Origin: Pseudomonas mediterranea CFBP 5447
GTDB taxonomy: Bacteria; Pseudomonadota; Gammaproteobacteria; Pseudomonadales; Pseudomonadaceae
DNA: 64,000 nucleotides
Direction: 5' to 3'
Assembly (NCBI RefSeq): GCF_000774145.1
Contig: NZ_KN322966.1
Location: 1-64,000 of the forward strand
A model generated the notes under the pieces. It made no database searches. It was not told the DNA's origin and saw only the letters and a program-made list of their open reading frames with translations. The position numbers were made by a program, and so were the translations under genes. Position 1 is the stretch's first letter; the number at the start of each line of letters is the position of its first letter. Below, piece after piece: positions 17,588 through 26,236 of this stretch.

Positions 17588-17650
17588 CCAATCTCATCGG
17601 GTGATGACGCTTCTCTGCCTGCGCGATCATCCGGTCTGTTCGTATCGATA
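17443..17650. repeat. direct repeat A (integrase tail plus leader)
   Basis: About 210 bp that align, at roughly 80% by eye, with 18322-18533 in the same orientation. The unit covers the integrase 3' coding part and the sequence up to the CCGGTCTGTT motif. Confidence 0.7.
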
Positions 17651-17716
17651 GAGACAGAGAGGGGGGAGGCTGATAGCCTATAGCCATCCATGCCAGTCCC
17701 TTTAGGAACGGAATCC

Positions 17717-18243
17717 ATGTTGAAAAAAATTGCTGCGCTTACGTTGTGCACTGTTGTTTGCTTGGGTGGTTGTGCTGTTAATGTTAAAACAGAAAAAAAC
17801 CTCAAGCTAGTATTACCTTAGACATAATAAATCGCTCCTCTCAGGATAAGCTTACAGCTGTCTATTTTGAAGAGAGTTATGATTGCTTTGGTATTAAATC
17901 TATTGTGGTAAATTCTTCTCAAAGAAATGTCACGGTGTTATTGGAAAAAAAGCCGTATCAGACTATTTATATAAAATACGTCGGTAGCACCTTTGATGGA
18001 GCGAATTTTCATCCCCGTAGCTGTAGCACGTCGTATACGTTCAGAGCAGATGAGTCGGATGCCTACACTGTTATATTAGAAAATGTTTATAATAATTGTG
18101 ATGTTGAGGTGCGAAGGGATGTTTTAACCGCCTCGGCCTTCTTGATCCAAAAAGTCAAACTAAATTCAAGGCAACCAGCGGCTACTGTCCCAGCGGTTTC
18201 AAGCGGACCTTGGTGTGAAGCGGTTGAGGCGTTCAAAGGTTAA
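17717..18243 (+). pseudogene. AT-rich lipoprotein, frameshifted at an A7 run
   Basis: The start MLKKIAALTLCTVVCLGGCA has a clear lipoprotein signal with lipobox LGGC (Cys 19), but the frame stops after 34 codons at 17821. One base shift at the A7 run 17793-17799 joins it to an open frame that runs to 18243, giving a 175-residue lipoprotein with the fairly polar body VYFEESYDCFG and KKPYQTIYIKYVG. Base composition is far more AT-rich than the flanks, indicating transfer. It lies exactly between the two integrase-tail repeats. Function unknown. A sequencing or assembly indel, phase variation at the homopolymer, or true decay are all possible. Confidence 0.7.
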
Positions 18244-18244
18244 A

Positions 18245-18466
18245 TTAGCTAATTATATTGCTGATTATTAAAGCTATTAATATCGTTTTCCAGTTTATTA
18301 AGCTCACTCCAGCGGTGTTGGAGTTTATCCATCGTGCATAAGTTGTAAGTAACATCTGAACACTGCGACCCAACCGAGGGGCAATAAATGTAGGGTTCAT
18401 ACCCGCCATGGGGCACATGGTAGCGTATGTGTGTCGGTAGTTGTATTGCCGGCCGGTGCTATTCAT
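18245..18466 (-). pseudogene. tyrosine integrase C-terminal fragment, copy 2
   Basis: A 73-codon frame parallel to copy 1: NYRHTYATM, AGMNPTFIAPRLG, MLLTTYARWINSN. It diverges after the Tyr region and ends just past the lipoprotein stop. It also lacks the N-terminal two-thirds of a recombinase. Confidence 0.75.
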
Positions 18467-18533
18467 CCAATCTCATCGGTGATGAGACTTTACCTGGCTG
18501 CGGGCTCACCGGTCTGTTTGGATCGGGTTTTTC
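18322..18533. repeat. direct repeat B (integrase tail plus leader)
   Basis: Second copy of the unit at 17443-17650, same orientation. Two tails in tandem suggest two integration events, or a duplication, by related integrases at one site. Confidence 0.7.
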
Positions 18534-18639
18534 TGACCGAGCATCTCGTGTCGTCAATTCGCTTCGGCATCATCCCAAGGCGTAACCACCAGATTGGCCA
18601 GTGCGACGGCTTAGTGACTTCCTTTTACGTGATACACGA

Positions 18640-18668
18640 TTGACGATAGTGGTATGCGTGCATACGAT
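18640..18668 (+). promoter_or_regulatory. promoter with palindromic operator for the SRPBCC-EVE-MarR operon
   Basis: TTGACG and TACGAT are spaced 17 nt. Between and into the -10 lies the perfect inverted repeat GTATGC-GT-GCATAC (18652-18665), followed by AAGTTGACTT, another short inverted repeat. The layout fits repression by the MarR protein encoded third in the operon. The rest of the gap from 18467 shows no gene. Confidence 0.65.
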
Positions 18669-18695
18669 AAGTTGACTTACTAAAAGGAGGCCGAC

Positions 18696-19127
18696 ATGCC
18701 CAATTCCATGCACGCCACTGCTTCATATACTCACGAAACCCGTGCATCCGCAGCTGCAATCTGGGCGCTTTTCGAAGCTGTTCCCCGTTGGAAAGATTGG
18801 AACGCAGGTGTCCATTCATGCACGCTCCACGGTTCTTTCATTGAGGGTACATGGATGACAATGGTGCTGCCTGACCAAGAGGTCATCCAGTCTCAGTTGG
18901 TAGAAGTCAATAAACCGAACGGATTCACTGATGAGACTGTACTGGGTAGCACCACTGTTCGCGTCAGGCATGAAATCACTCCGCTCCCGAATGGCAATCA
19001 CTCTATCGTTTATTCGATTGATGTCGTGGGAGAGGGCGCAGGGGAGATCTGCACGCAAGTGTCTTGTGATTTCTCTGAAGTCCTGCGGGCACTGGCAGCC
19101 CGCGCAGAAAGTGAGACGGGCGTATGA
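18696..19127 (+). CDS. SRPBCC (START-like) family protein
   Basis: A 143-residue soluble protein of the polyketide cyclase/Bet v1-like fold. It opens with YTHETRASAAAIWALFEAVPRWKDWNAG, the usual first strand and helices, and ends in a long amphipathic helix (SCDFSEVLRALAARAESE). Such domains bind hydrophobic small molecules. AGGAGG precedes the ATG by 6 nt. The stop overlaps the next gene's start by four bases. First gene of a three-gene operon beside integrase scars, so probably acquired cargo. Confidence 0.82.
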   Translation: MPNSMHATASYTHETRASAAAIWALFEAVPRWKDWNAGVHSCTLHGSFIEGTWMTMVLPDQEVIQSQLVEVNKPNGFTDETVLGSTTVRVRHEITPLPNGNHSIVYSIDVVGEGAGEICTQVSCDFSEVLRALAARAESETGV

Positions 19128-19558
19128 ACCGGGCGTGGCTGGGTGTTGTATCTCGGTCGCACGTCTGGCGAGGCATGGAGGGCGGCTTTGCACAGGTCTG
19201 TCATGGCAAAAAGGAGCCACTGCGCAAGATGAGCAAGGGTGATATTTTTGTTTATTACTCCCCGAATATAGAAGTGCAGGGCGCGCCGCTTAAAGCCTTC
19301 ACCGCCATAGGGAAAATTGAGGACGATGAGGTTTTCGAATTCGACATGGGCGCAGGGTTCGTGCCGTTTCGTCGTCGGGTTCGATATGCCAAGGCAAAAG
19401 AAGTCGCTCTGGACCTCGTGCGTGGAGAGCTGGACCTCTGTGTTCCGCCAAACTGGGGCATTGTGCTAAGGCGCGGACTGATTCCATTGACCGACAAAGA
19501 TACCTGCACAATTGCTTGCGCGATGGGTGTCGACCTGCTGGCACTGAGGCGTAATTGA
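19124..19558 (+). CDS. EVE domain protein
   Basis: 144 residues forming one EVE/PUA-like domain: WLGVVSRSHVWRGMEGGFAQVCHGKKEPL, then KMSKGDIFVYYSP and GAPLKAFTAIGKI. EVE domains bind modified nucleobases in DNA or RNA and are frequent partners in defence or RNA-modification systems. The start overlaps the SRPBCC stop (ATGA) and its own stop overlaps the MarR start (TGATG), so all three are coupled. The link of a small-molecule-binding SRPBCC domain with EVE is not one I can name a function for. Confidence 0.85.
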   Translation: MNRAWLGVVSRSHVWRGMEGGFAQVCHGKKEPLRKMSKGDIFVYYSPNIEVQGAPLKAFTAIGKIEDDEVFEFDMGAGFVPFRRRVRYAKAKEVALDLVRGELDLCVPPNWGIVLRRGLIPLTDKDTCTIACAMGVDLLALRRN

Positions 19559-20022
19559 TGAAGTCGAAACCGCTGCCAACCCTCCATAGCGGACCGTCAG
19601 ATAGTCCAGGTTTTTTGCTCTGGCGCATCTCCAACACCTGGCAGCGTGAGCAGCGCGCCGCATTACAGCAGCTGGGTCTTACCCATACCCAGTTTGTCAT
19701 GCTTGCAGTCGCAACGTGGTTTGCCTCACAAGAGCCGCTCACCCAGGCACGCCTGTCGCAATTGACTGGCAGCGACCCGATGACCACCTCTCAAGTGGTC
19801 AGAACGCTTCTTAAAAATGGGCTGTTTGTGAGAGACGTACATCCTACTGACACGCGAGCCAAGATTATTTCAGTTTCCGAAGCCGGTCGTGATCTGGCAC
19901 ACAAGGCAATTGTCATCGTGGAGGAAGTTGATCGTAAATTTTTTGGATCTCTAGGCGAGCAGCAATCCAGCCTGGTCCTCCTTTTCCGACAACTGCTCGA
20001 TAAGACATCATCGACACAATAG
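19558..20022 (+). CDS. MarR family transcriptional regulator
   Basis: 154 residues with a MarR winged helix: GLTHTQFVMLAVATWFASQ, the recognition helix TGSDPMTTSQVVRTLLKNGL and the wing DTRAKIISVSEAGRDLA (about 60-110). The ATG is chosen over a TTG one codon earlier. Third and coupled gene of the operon; probably autoregulates through the GTATGCGTGCATAC palindrome ahead of the SRPBCC gene. Confidence 0.88.
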   Translation: MKSKPLPTLHSGPSDSPGFLLWRISNTWQREQRAALQQLGLTHTQFVMLAVATWFASQEPLTQARLSQLTGSDPMTTSQVVRTLLKNGLFVRDVHPTDTRAKIISVSEAGRDLAHKAIVIVEEVDRKFFGSLGEQQSSLVLLFRQLLDKTSSTQ

Positions 20023-20077
20023 AGAGAGAAAAAGGGGGCGTTGGCAGACACGGCGCTGCAAGCTCGGCAATCGAACG

Positions 20078-20635
20078 CTACTCGTCGCGGCCTTCCATCA
20101 TGGTGCGCTTGAGCATCACGTACACCGCCCCGGCGCCACCGTGTTTCGCCTGGCAGGAGGTGAAACCCAGCACTTGGGGGTGCTGGCGCAGCCAGGTGTT
20201 GACGTGGCTCTTGATCATCGGCCGCTTGCCGTCCAGTCGCACGGCCTTGCCGTGGGTGACGCGCACACAACGGATTTCGAACTTCGTGGCTTCGGCGAGG
20301 AAGGCCCAGAGGGTTTCCCGGGCTTTTTCGACGCTCATGCCGTGCAGGTCGAGGCTGCCTTCGAAGGGGATCTGGCCGACCTTCAGCTTGCGCATCTGGC
20401 TTTCCTGGACGCCATCGCGCGCCCACATCAACTCGTCTTCGGGACCTACGTCGATCACGAACTGATCGGACAGTCCGTCCACGGTGGTGGCATCGGCGAG
20501 CACGGTGGCGGCCTGGCGCAGCTTGGCGATCTGTGCGCGATCGGCTTTCGGTTTACCGGTGTCGGCGCGATCGTGTTTGATCGGTTTAACGCCCTGGATC
20601 GCACTTTTGAACAGGGAAAAATCGTCGTCTTGCAT
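20078..20635 (-). CDS. Smr/MutS2-type endonuclease domain protein
   Basis: 185 residues with a C-terminal Smr domain: SLDLHGMSVEKARETLWAFL (LDLHG motif, about 95), VRVTHGKAVR (THGKG-like) and FTSCQAKHGGAGAVYVML (GGxGxxYV). This matches the stand-alone YdaL/SmrA class of nicking nucleases. The N-terminal 85 residues are a variable linker. The ATG at 20635 has GGAGG upstream; longer starts lack conservation. In P. aeruginosa, as I recall, this gene sits next to folE, which makes 17.3-20.0 kb an insertion. Confidence 0.88.
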   Translation of the reverse strand: MQDDDFSLFKSAIQGVKPIKHDRADTGKPKADRAQIAKLRQAATVLADATTVDGLSDQFVIDVGPEDELMWARDGVQESQMRKLKVGQIPFEGSLDLHGMSVEKARETLWAFLAEATKFEIRCVRVTHGKAVRLDGKRPMIKSHVNTWLRQHPQVLGFTSCQAKHGGAGAVYVMLKRTMMEGRDE

Positions 20636-20709
20636 GTCAGCCTCCGCGAAGGCCGGCCAGTTTACCCAAGTCTGGCGGGATCGGGCGCGACAAAACGTCG
20701 GATGGCGGG

Positions 20710-21030
20710 TCAGTCGTGCTTTTTCATCAGGTGCGGAGCCATGGCCAGCTCCAGGGATTGGCGGGCGCGACGGCGGCAGCGGCGCCAGAGCCAGACACCC
20801 AGCCACAGGATCAGGAGGCCCACGGCCAGGATGATCGCCGAACCGAGCGGGGTGGCATTCAGGTCGCCCATCGCGGGCGGACGGCCCAACAGGCTGGCGG
20901 CACCGGCCATGGCCAACAGGACGCCGAGTGTTGCCAGCAGCGCCGCGATGGCCGCGCCAAAACGAAACCGCCAGTTGCTCGGGCCTTTGGGCCGCAAGCG
21001 ACGTGCGTCAAAACCATCGGATAACTTCAT
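20710..21030 (-). CDS. small membrane protein, unknown
   Basis: 106 residues with two hydrophobic helices (FGAAIAALLATLGVLLAMAGA, about 24-44, and AIILAVGLLILWLGVWLW, about 65-82) followed by an Arg-rich patch WRRCRRRARQ, so the C-terminus is probably cytoplasmic. A good ribosome site (GAGGAAGG) precedes the ATG. Its conserved place between smr and the isochorismatase-like gene in pseudomonads, as I recall it, supports a real gene. Function unknown. Confidence 0.75.
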   Translation of the reverse strand: MKLSDGFDARRLRPKGPSNWRFRFGAAIAALLATLGVLLAMAGAASLLGRPPAMGDLNATPLGSAIILAVGLLILWLGVWLWRRCRRRARQSLELAMAPHLMKKHD

Positions 21031-21151
21031 TCCGACCTTCCTCAGTGGGTATCGGCCCTTCGACCGGAAGATGTTCGGGTTGTTCCTGAAGCTAGGCTAA
21101 TGAGAGTCTTTTGCGGATGAGCGGCGGAGGCTGCCGCTCATCGAGGGGCAA

Positions 21152-21742
21152 TCAGATCAGGTCGTGGGTCAGGGCCAGGGTGGCGAAGTTGTCCGCCATG
21201 ATCGCCATTTCGGTCTGATGCACGTGGTCGGCGCTCAGGACGCCGCCCTTGTGCGGCAGGTCGCGGGTGGCGCAGGCGTCTTCCACCAGGGTGCAGCGAA
21301 AGCCCAGGTTCTTGGCGGCGCGCACGGTGGTGCTGACGCTGGAATGGCTCATGAAGCCGCAGACGATCAGGTCCAGAGGGCCAAACTCCTCCAGGCGCTT
21401 TTTCAATTCGGTGCCGTGGAAGGCGCTGGGCAGCAGCTTGCCGATGATGGTTTCGTCACCCTGGGGTTCGAGGCCTGGAATGAATTCGCCGCGCTCACCC
21501 TGCGGATCGAACAGGCCGCCATGGGTGCCCAGGTGACGCACATGCACGATCGGCCGGCCGGCGGCACGGGCCGCGCCGAGCAATTGCCTGATGTTCGCAA
21601 CCGCTGCATCCATGCCGCTCAGGGCCAGGGGGCCGGCGAGGTATTCTTTCTGGGCATCGATGATGATCAGGGTCGCTTGACTCAGGTTGGCCGCCGCGTA
21701 ACCACGGCCGCTGAGTTGAAACATCGTTTTTGGAACGGACAT
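21152..21742 (-). CDS. isochorismatase-like cysteine hydrolase homologue lacking the usual Cys
   Basis: 196 residues of the isochorismatase/nicotinamidase fold. The catalytic Asp is in LIIIDAQKEYLAG (Asp 29) and the Lys in ETIIGKLLPSAFHGT (about 102). The motif that normally reads G-x-x-T-H-x-C-V is GFMSHSSVSTTVR here, so Ser takes the Cys position; the DNA codon is AGC. This recalls EntB/PhzD, which also lack Cys. It may hydrolyse a vinyl ether or be non-canonical. Monocistronic, convergent with nothing, upstream of divergent prmB. Confidence 0.85.
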   Translation of the reverse strand: MSVPKTMFQLSGRGYAAANLSQATLIIIDAQKEYLAGPLALSGMDAAVANIRQLLGAARAAGRPIVHVRHLGTHGGLFDPQGERGEFIPGLEPQGDETIIGKLLPSAFHGTELKKRLEEFGPLDLIVCGFMSHSSVSTTVRAAKNLGFRCTLVEDACATRDLPHKGGVLSADHVHQTEMAIMADNFATLALTHDLI

Positions 21743-21995
21743 TCTGGGGCTCCTTCGGGTGGGGCTTTTGCGACATTGTCCTCTGGCTGAGCGGTTCTGT
21801 GAATCGCTTCCATCGCAAGCGCCGTCGTTGCTGGCCTACAGCCTTGTCAAGATGGCCATCTTGTTCAATGGGGAGTACAAAAAACGGAAGGTTCCTACGA
21901 ATGCTCTGGCGTTTTCAGTCGTCCTTGAGGCGCGTTTGGGTGGCGGCGCGTTTGGCTGTTAGACTCGCCAGTCGTTTTTTCTGGAGTTTGCCGCC

Positions 21996-22904
21996 GTGAT
22001 CACTTCCCGTCTTCGTACCCTGCGCGACCATATCCGTTGGGCCGTCAGCCGTTTCCATGGGGAGGATCTGTTTTTCGGCCATGGCACCGACAATGCGTGG
22101 GATGAAGCCCGCCAACTGGTGTTGGGCGCGCTGCACCTGCCGTGGGAAATTGCCGACAGCTACCTGGATTGCAGCCTGGAAGACGACGAATTGGTCCATG
22201 TGCAGCGCCTGTTGCAGCGACGTATCGCGGAGCGAATCCCCGCGGCCTACCTGTTGGGCGAAGCCTGGTTCTGTGGGATGTCATTCATTGTCGACGAACG
22301 CGTGCTCATTCCGCGCTCGCCCATCGGTGAACTGATCGAAAAGCGTTTCGAACCCTGGTTGGCCCAGGCCCCTGCGCGGATTCTCGACCTGTGCACCGGT
22401 TCCGGCTGCATCGGTATCGCTTGTGCCTATGAGTTTCCGGAGGCCGAAGTGGTGCTGGCCGACCTGTCGTTCGAGGCGCTGGAAGTGGCCAACCAGAACA
22501 TCGAGCGCCATGGCGTCGATGAGCGTGTCTTCACCGTTCAGGGCGATGGCTTCGACGGTCTGCCGGGGCAGCGTTTTGACCTGATCGTGTCGAACCCGCC
22601 CTACGTCGATGCGGAAGATTTCGCCGACATGCCCCAGGAATACCAGCATGAGCCGGAGCTGGGCCTGGCCTGTGGCGATGACGGCTTGAACCTGGTGCGC
22701 CGGATGCTGGCCGAGGCGGCCGATCATCTGACCGAGAAGGGGCTGTTGATTGTCGAAGTGGGCAACAGCCAGGTGCATGTCGAGGCGTTGTACCCCGAAG
22801 TCGATTTCGCCTGGCTGGATTTCGAACGCGGCGGGCATGGCGTGTTCATGCTCAGCGCGGAGCAGTGCCGCCAGCATCAGGGGTTGTTTGCTTCGCGGAT
22901 TTAA
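21996..22904 (+). CDS. prmB: ribosomal protein L3 N5-glutamine methyltransferase
   Basis: SAM-dependent methylation of a Gln of ribosomal protein L3. 302 residues: an N-terminal helical domain, then the SAM motif [20 protein letters not shown] (about 130-150) and the substrate-Gln motif [13 protein letters not shown] (NPPY at about 201-204). The helical segment with [20 protein letters not shown] distinguishes PrmB from PrmC. GTG start. In P. aeruginosa prmB lies in the same series before aroC. Confidence 0.92.
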   Translation: MITSRLRTLRDHIRWAVSRFHGEDLFFGHGTDNAWDEARQLVLGALHLPWEIADSYLDCSLEDDELVHVQRLLQRRIAERIPAAYLLGEAWFCGMSFIVDERVLIPRSPIGELIEKRFEPWLAQAPARILDLCTGSGCIGIACAYEFPEAEVVLADLSFEALEVANQNIERHGVDERVFTVQGDGFDGLPGQRFDLIVSNPPYVDAEDFADMPQEYQHEPELGLACGDDGLNLVRRMLAEAADHLTEKGLLIVEVGNSQVHVEALYPEVDFAWLDFERGGHGVFMLSAEQCRQHQGLFASRI

Positions 22905-22923
22905 TGCGGTTTAAGCAGGCTTT

Positions 22924-23075
22924 TGTGGCGGGGGGTAAATAGACACCGCTCCCCTAAATAGGCCGTTGGGTTGCGAAGCAGCCCTGAAACCAGGCAACTC
23001 GGTGTCTCAGACAGATTGAGTTGAGACTGCATGGGGCTGCTTCGCAACCCAGCGGGGATAAATCCCCTCGCCACA
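22924..23075. repeat. second-family interspersed inverted repeat
   Basis: Arms GTTGGGTTGCGAAGCAGCCC (22965-22984) and GGGCTGCTTCGCAACCCAGC (23034-23053) are inverted, with outer tips TGTGGCG and CGCCACA. Part of this repeat recurs in the element at 29284-29379. It is distinct from the GAGCAGGCTCGC REP family. Confidence 0.8.
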
Positions 23076-23114
23076 GGTGTATTCCAAGTCATTGCCCCGG
23101 AAAAGACCCGGTAC

Positions 23115-23903
23115 TCAGTGCCGCGTCGCAATCCAGATCAGCAAACCCGCCTGGAACATGGCGAACGCCACCAGGCAGGTGATGGTGAAGCGCAGGCCGG
23201 TGTCTTCGCGCTTGAACTTGTTGACCTTCTCCTCCTGCTGCTTGAGCTTGACCTCCTGCTCCGCGAGGTTCTGCTCGGCTTGTTGCAGCATTTGCGCGGC
23301 TTCGAGGATTTCCACGAACTGCAGCTTTTCGGTGTTCCAGTCACCTTTCAGGTCACCGACCTGGGCATCCTTGACGCTGCCCTTGAGGTGCTGGGCGTCG
23401 GCATAGACCACTTCGAAGCCATGGGCTTGCAGGAAACGGTCGCGGCGCAGTCGGGTGTCTTCGTTCAGCGCGTCCTTGTTGTTCAGGTCGGTGCCGTCGA
23501 CCCGATAACTTGACCAACGCTTCTTGGCCCAGGTAATGGCCTGGGCCGCGAGGAAGCGGCCGATGCCGCGGTTCATCGGCTCCATCTGCAGACTGTCCGG
23601 GGAAAAGTGCAGGCGCTTTTCGACGTGATCGGCCCAGACATCCAAGTGGTTCTGTTCCTTGCGCACGCGCTGGCCCGGCAACTGGATGCTCATGCGCAAC
23701 AAGCTGCGTTCCTTGCTGTGGCGCTCGGCGTAGCTGAATTCGACAAACCGCAGCGGCCGCGCGCCCGTGGCGCGGTCCGTCTTGAGCGGGGCCAGCCGGA
23801 GCATCTTGTGGTGCTCGGCTTGCACGTCCGCCCATGGCAGCTCCGCCGCCGGTGTGGCGGGCGTTTCGGCGGTGGTGTCGGGTGAAGTTTCAGTCTCAGT
23901 CAT
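23115..23903 (-). CDS. uncharacterised protein with coiled coil and C-terminal membrane anchor
   Basis: 262 residues. An acidic Pro/Thr-rich N-terminus (1-25) precedes a globular region with FVEFSYAERHSKERSLLRMS. A heptad-rich coiled coil (about 200-235, AAQMLQQAEQNLAEQEVKLK) and a single helix (FTITCLVAFAMFQAGLLIWI, about 239-258) end the protein, giving a tail-anchored topology with the bulk in the cytoplasm. No known catalytic motif seen. It stands between prmB and an alpha/beta hydrolase, and I know of no defined function. Confidence 0.8.
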   Translation of the reverse strand: MTETETSPDTTAETPATPAAELPWADVQAEHHKMLRLAPLKTDRATGARPLRFVEFSYAERHSKERSLLRMSIQLPGQRVRKEQNHLDVWADHVEKRLHFSPDSLQMEPMNRGIGRFLAAQAITWAKKRWSSYRVDGTDLNNKDALNEDTRLRRDRFLQAHGFEVVYADAQHLKGSVKDAQVGDLKGDWNTEKLQFVEILEAAQMLQQAEQNLAEQEVKLKQQEEKVNKFKREDTGLRFTITCLVAFAMFQAGLLIWIATRH

Positions 23904-24002
23904 AACGGCGAAATCCTGTCCTGGCCGGCTCGTCGGCAGCCAATGCGCTGTCCGACACCGGTCTATCGGCCGTTTTTTCCAGGACTGGAGGGCTAAAAGC
24001 GT

Positions 24003-24968
24003 TTAACGGGTGGCTATCGAGTCAATAAAGGCCAGGATATGAGTACCGAGCGCCGCCGCCAGGGGCAGGTCGGGGCTTTTATAAGAGGCCAGTTGCTGTT
24101 TTTCGTCGTTGGGCACGATACGCATCACGTGGTTCATGCCCCCGATCAGCGCCAGTTCGGCGTCGGGTTTGGCCGCCTTCAATTGCCGGGCGTCATCGAC
24201 GCTGACCTGGATGTCATGGCTGCCCTGGACGATCAAGGCCGGCACTTTCAGCGCCGCGAATGCCCGGGCCGGGTCCTGGCGGAACAGCGAGATCAGGTAC
24301 GGCTGCACGCTGGGGCGAAAAATGAACTGCAATTGCGCCGGCACGTTGGCATCGACGCGACCGGCCTTGAGGCTGTCCAGCAGTTCATTGCTGCGCAGCA
24401 TCAGCGGCGGTGGCAGGCGGCTGCCCAGTTGCTGGCGCAGCACCTGGTCGATGGGGCGGGCACTGCCGGCCACCGAGATGACCGCTGCCGCGTTGGTCTG
24501 GGGCGCGGCGAGGCTGGCGATCAATGCGCCTTCGCTGTGGCCCAGCAGGATCAATGGGCCCAGCCGTGGGTCGGCGGCCAGCTTGCGGCTCCAGGCCACG
24601 ACGTCGGCCACATAGGCCTCGACGCTCAGGTCGCGTTCGTCCGGTGTCGCGGCCAGGCTGGCGGCCACGCCGCGCTTGTCATAGCGCACGCTGGCAATGT
24701 TGTGCTTGGCCAGGACCCAGGCCAGGCGCTTGAGACTGTCGTTGCGCCCGCCCTCGGGGTTATTGCCGTTGCGGTCCGTAGGACCGGACCCGGAAATGAT
24801 CAGGACAACCGGCACCGGCGTGTCGGACTGGGGCAGCAACAATGAACCGAAGAGTTCCCCGTGGCCGGTGTCGAGGCTGATCGGTCTTAACAGGACCGTC
24901 GCCTGGGCCAGGCTGGAAAACAGACCGATGAACAGGGTAAGGCTCAGGACACGCAGGTTTAGCATCAT
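24003..24968 (-). CDS. exported alpha/beta hydrolase
   Basis: About 321 residues with a signal peptide (MMLNLRVLSLTLFIGLFSSLAQA). Hydrolase features: VVLIISGSGPTDRNGNNPEG as oxyanion loop, LILLGHSEGALIASLAA with nucleophile Ser in GHSEG, ALIVQGSHDIQVSVDDAR with acid Asp, and LIGGMNHVMR with the His. The start could be either of two adjacent ATGs; the ribosome site is weak. Likely a periplasmic esterase or peptidase-like enzyme; substrate unknown. Confidence 0.83.
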   Translation of the reverse strand: MMLNLRVLSLTLFIGLFSSLAQATVLLRPISLDTGHGELFGSLLLPQSDTPVPVVLIISGSGPTDRNGNNPEGGRNDSLKRLAWVLAKHNIASVRYDKRGVAASLAATPDERDLSVEAYVADVVAWSRKLAADPRLGPLILLGHSEGALIASLAAPQTNAAAVISVAGSARPIDQVLRQQLGSRLPPPLMLRSNELLDSLKAGRVDANVPAQLQFIFRPSVQPYLISLFRQDPARAFAALKVPALIVQGSHDIQVSVDDARQLKAAKPDAELALIGGMNHVMRIVPNDEKQQLASYKSPDLPLAAALGTHILAFIDSIATR

Positions 24969-25110
24969 CACGCCACTGGTTGCGAAGGTGCCGGTTGGAC
25001 TGGCGGCCACCGATAAGGTTCGAGGATGAACTACGCAGTTAGCCTGCGTATACTGGCGCCCATCAAGAATCCCAGATTGAGTTTCTCAGCGATTTCACGG
25101 AGCACCCTGC

Positions 25111-26202
25111 ATGTCCGGCAATACCTACGGCAAGCTGTTCACTGTCACCACCGCGGGCGAAAGCCATGGCCCGGCGTTGGTCGCCATTGTCGACGGCTGC
25201 CCGCCGGGCCTGGAGATTGCCCTGGAGGATCTGCAGCGTGACCTGGATCGGCGCAAGCCCGGTACCAGCCGCCACACCACCCAGCGCCAGGAAGCCGACG
25301 AAGTCGAGATCCTGTCCGGCGTGTTCGAAGGACGCACCACCGGTTGCGCCATCGGCCTGCTGATCCGCAACACCGACCAGAAGTCCAAGGACTACTCGGC
25401 CATCAAGGACCTGTTCCGCCCGGCCCACGCCGACTACACCTACCACCACAAGTACGGTGAGCGCGACTACCGTGGCGGCGGCCGCAGTTCGGCCCGGGAA
25501 ACCGCGATGCGCGTGGCGGCCGGGGCAATTGCCAAGAAATACCTGGCCAGCCAGGGCATCGTGATCCGTGGCTACATGAGCCAGTTGGGCCCTATCGAAA
25601 TTCCGTTCAAGACCTGGGATTCGGTGGAGCAGAACGCCTTTTTCTGCCCCGACCCGGACAAAGTGCCAGAGCTTGAGGCCTACATGGACCAGTTGCGCCG
25701 GGACCAGGATTCGGTTGGCGCGAAGATCACCGTGGTGGCCGAAGGGGTGATGCCCGGCCTTGGCGAGCCGATCTTCGACCGCCTCGACGCCGAACTCGCT
25801 CACGCGCTGATGAGCATCAACGCGGTGAAAGGCGTGGAGATCGGTGCCGGTTTCGCCTGCGTCGCCCAGCGTGGCACCGAGCACCGCGACGAACTGACCC
25901 CGCAGGGTTTCCTCAGCAACAACGCCGGCGGCATTCTCGGCGGCATTTCCTCGGGCCAGCCGATCGTCGCGCACCTGGCGTTGAAGCCGACGTCCAGCAT
26001 CACCACGCCGGGCCGCTCCATCGACATCCACGGCAATCCGGTGGAAGTGATCACCAAGGGCCGTCACGATCCGTGCGTCGGCATCCGTGCCACACCGATC
26101 GCCGAGGCGATGATGGCGATCGTGTTGATGGATCACCTGTTGCGTCATCGCGGCCAGAACGCCGATGTCCGGGTCGGCACCCCGGTACTGGGTCAGCTTT
26201 GA
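25111..26202 (+). CDS. aroC: chorismate synthase
   Basis: Final step of the shikimate pathway, EPSP to chorismate, FMN-dependent. 363 residues with all three signatures: [18 protein letters not shown] near the N-terminus, the [20 protein letters not shown] segment near 130, and [11 protein letters not shown] followed by [18 protein letters not shown] near 300-340. ATG start. The following MFS gene starts 34 nt later in the same direction. Confidence 0.97.
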   Translation: MSGNTYGKLFTVTTAGESHGPALVAIVDGCPPGLEIALEDLQRDLDRRKPGTSRHTTQRQEADEVEILSGVFEGRTTGCAIGLLIRNTDQKSKDYSAIKDLFRPAHADYTYHHKYGERDYRGGGRSSARETAMRVAAGAIAKKYLASQGIVIRGYMSQLGPIEIPFKTWDSVEQNAFFCPDPDKVPELEAYMDQLRRDQDSVGAKITVVAEGVMPGLGEPIFDRLDAELAHALMSINAVKGVEIGAGFACVAQRGTEHRDELTPQGFLSNNAGGILGGISSGQPIVAHLALKPTSSITTPGRSIDIHGNPVEVITKGRHDPCVGIRATPIAEAMMAIVLMDHLLRHRGQNADVRVGTPVLGQL

Positions 26203-26236
26203 TGGCTGACCTGCCGACCGCCGTGGCCTGACGAGC

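Noticed and set aside
17905..18243. A separate gene starting at the GTG at 17905
   Set aside because: No ribosome site, and the frame continues openly upstream to about 17788, where it joins the lipobox frame by one base; better explained as a frameshifted lipoprotein.
17330..18466. A functional integrase
   Set aside because: Both copies lack the N-terminal and core parts, including the first catalytic Arg, and are separated by cargo.
21116..21142. GATGAGCGGC hairpin as terminator of the isochorismatase-like gene
   Set aside because: Read on the gene strand it is followed by CGCAAAAG, not a T-run.
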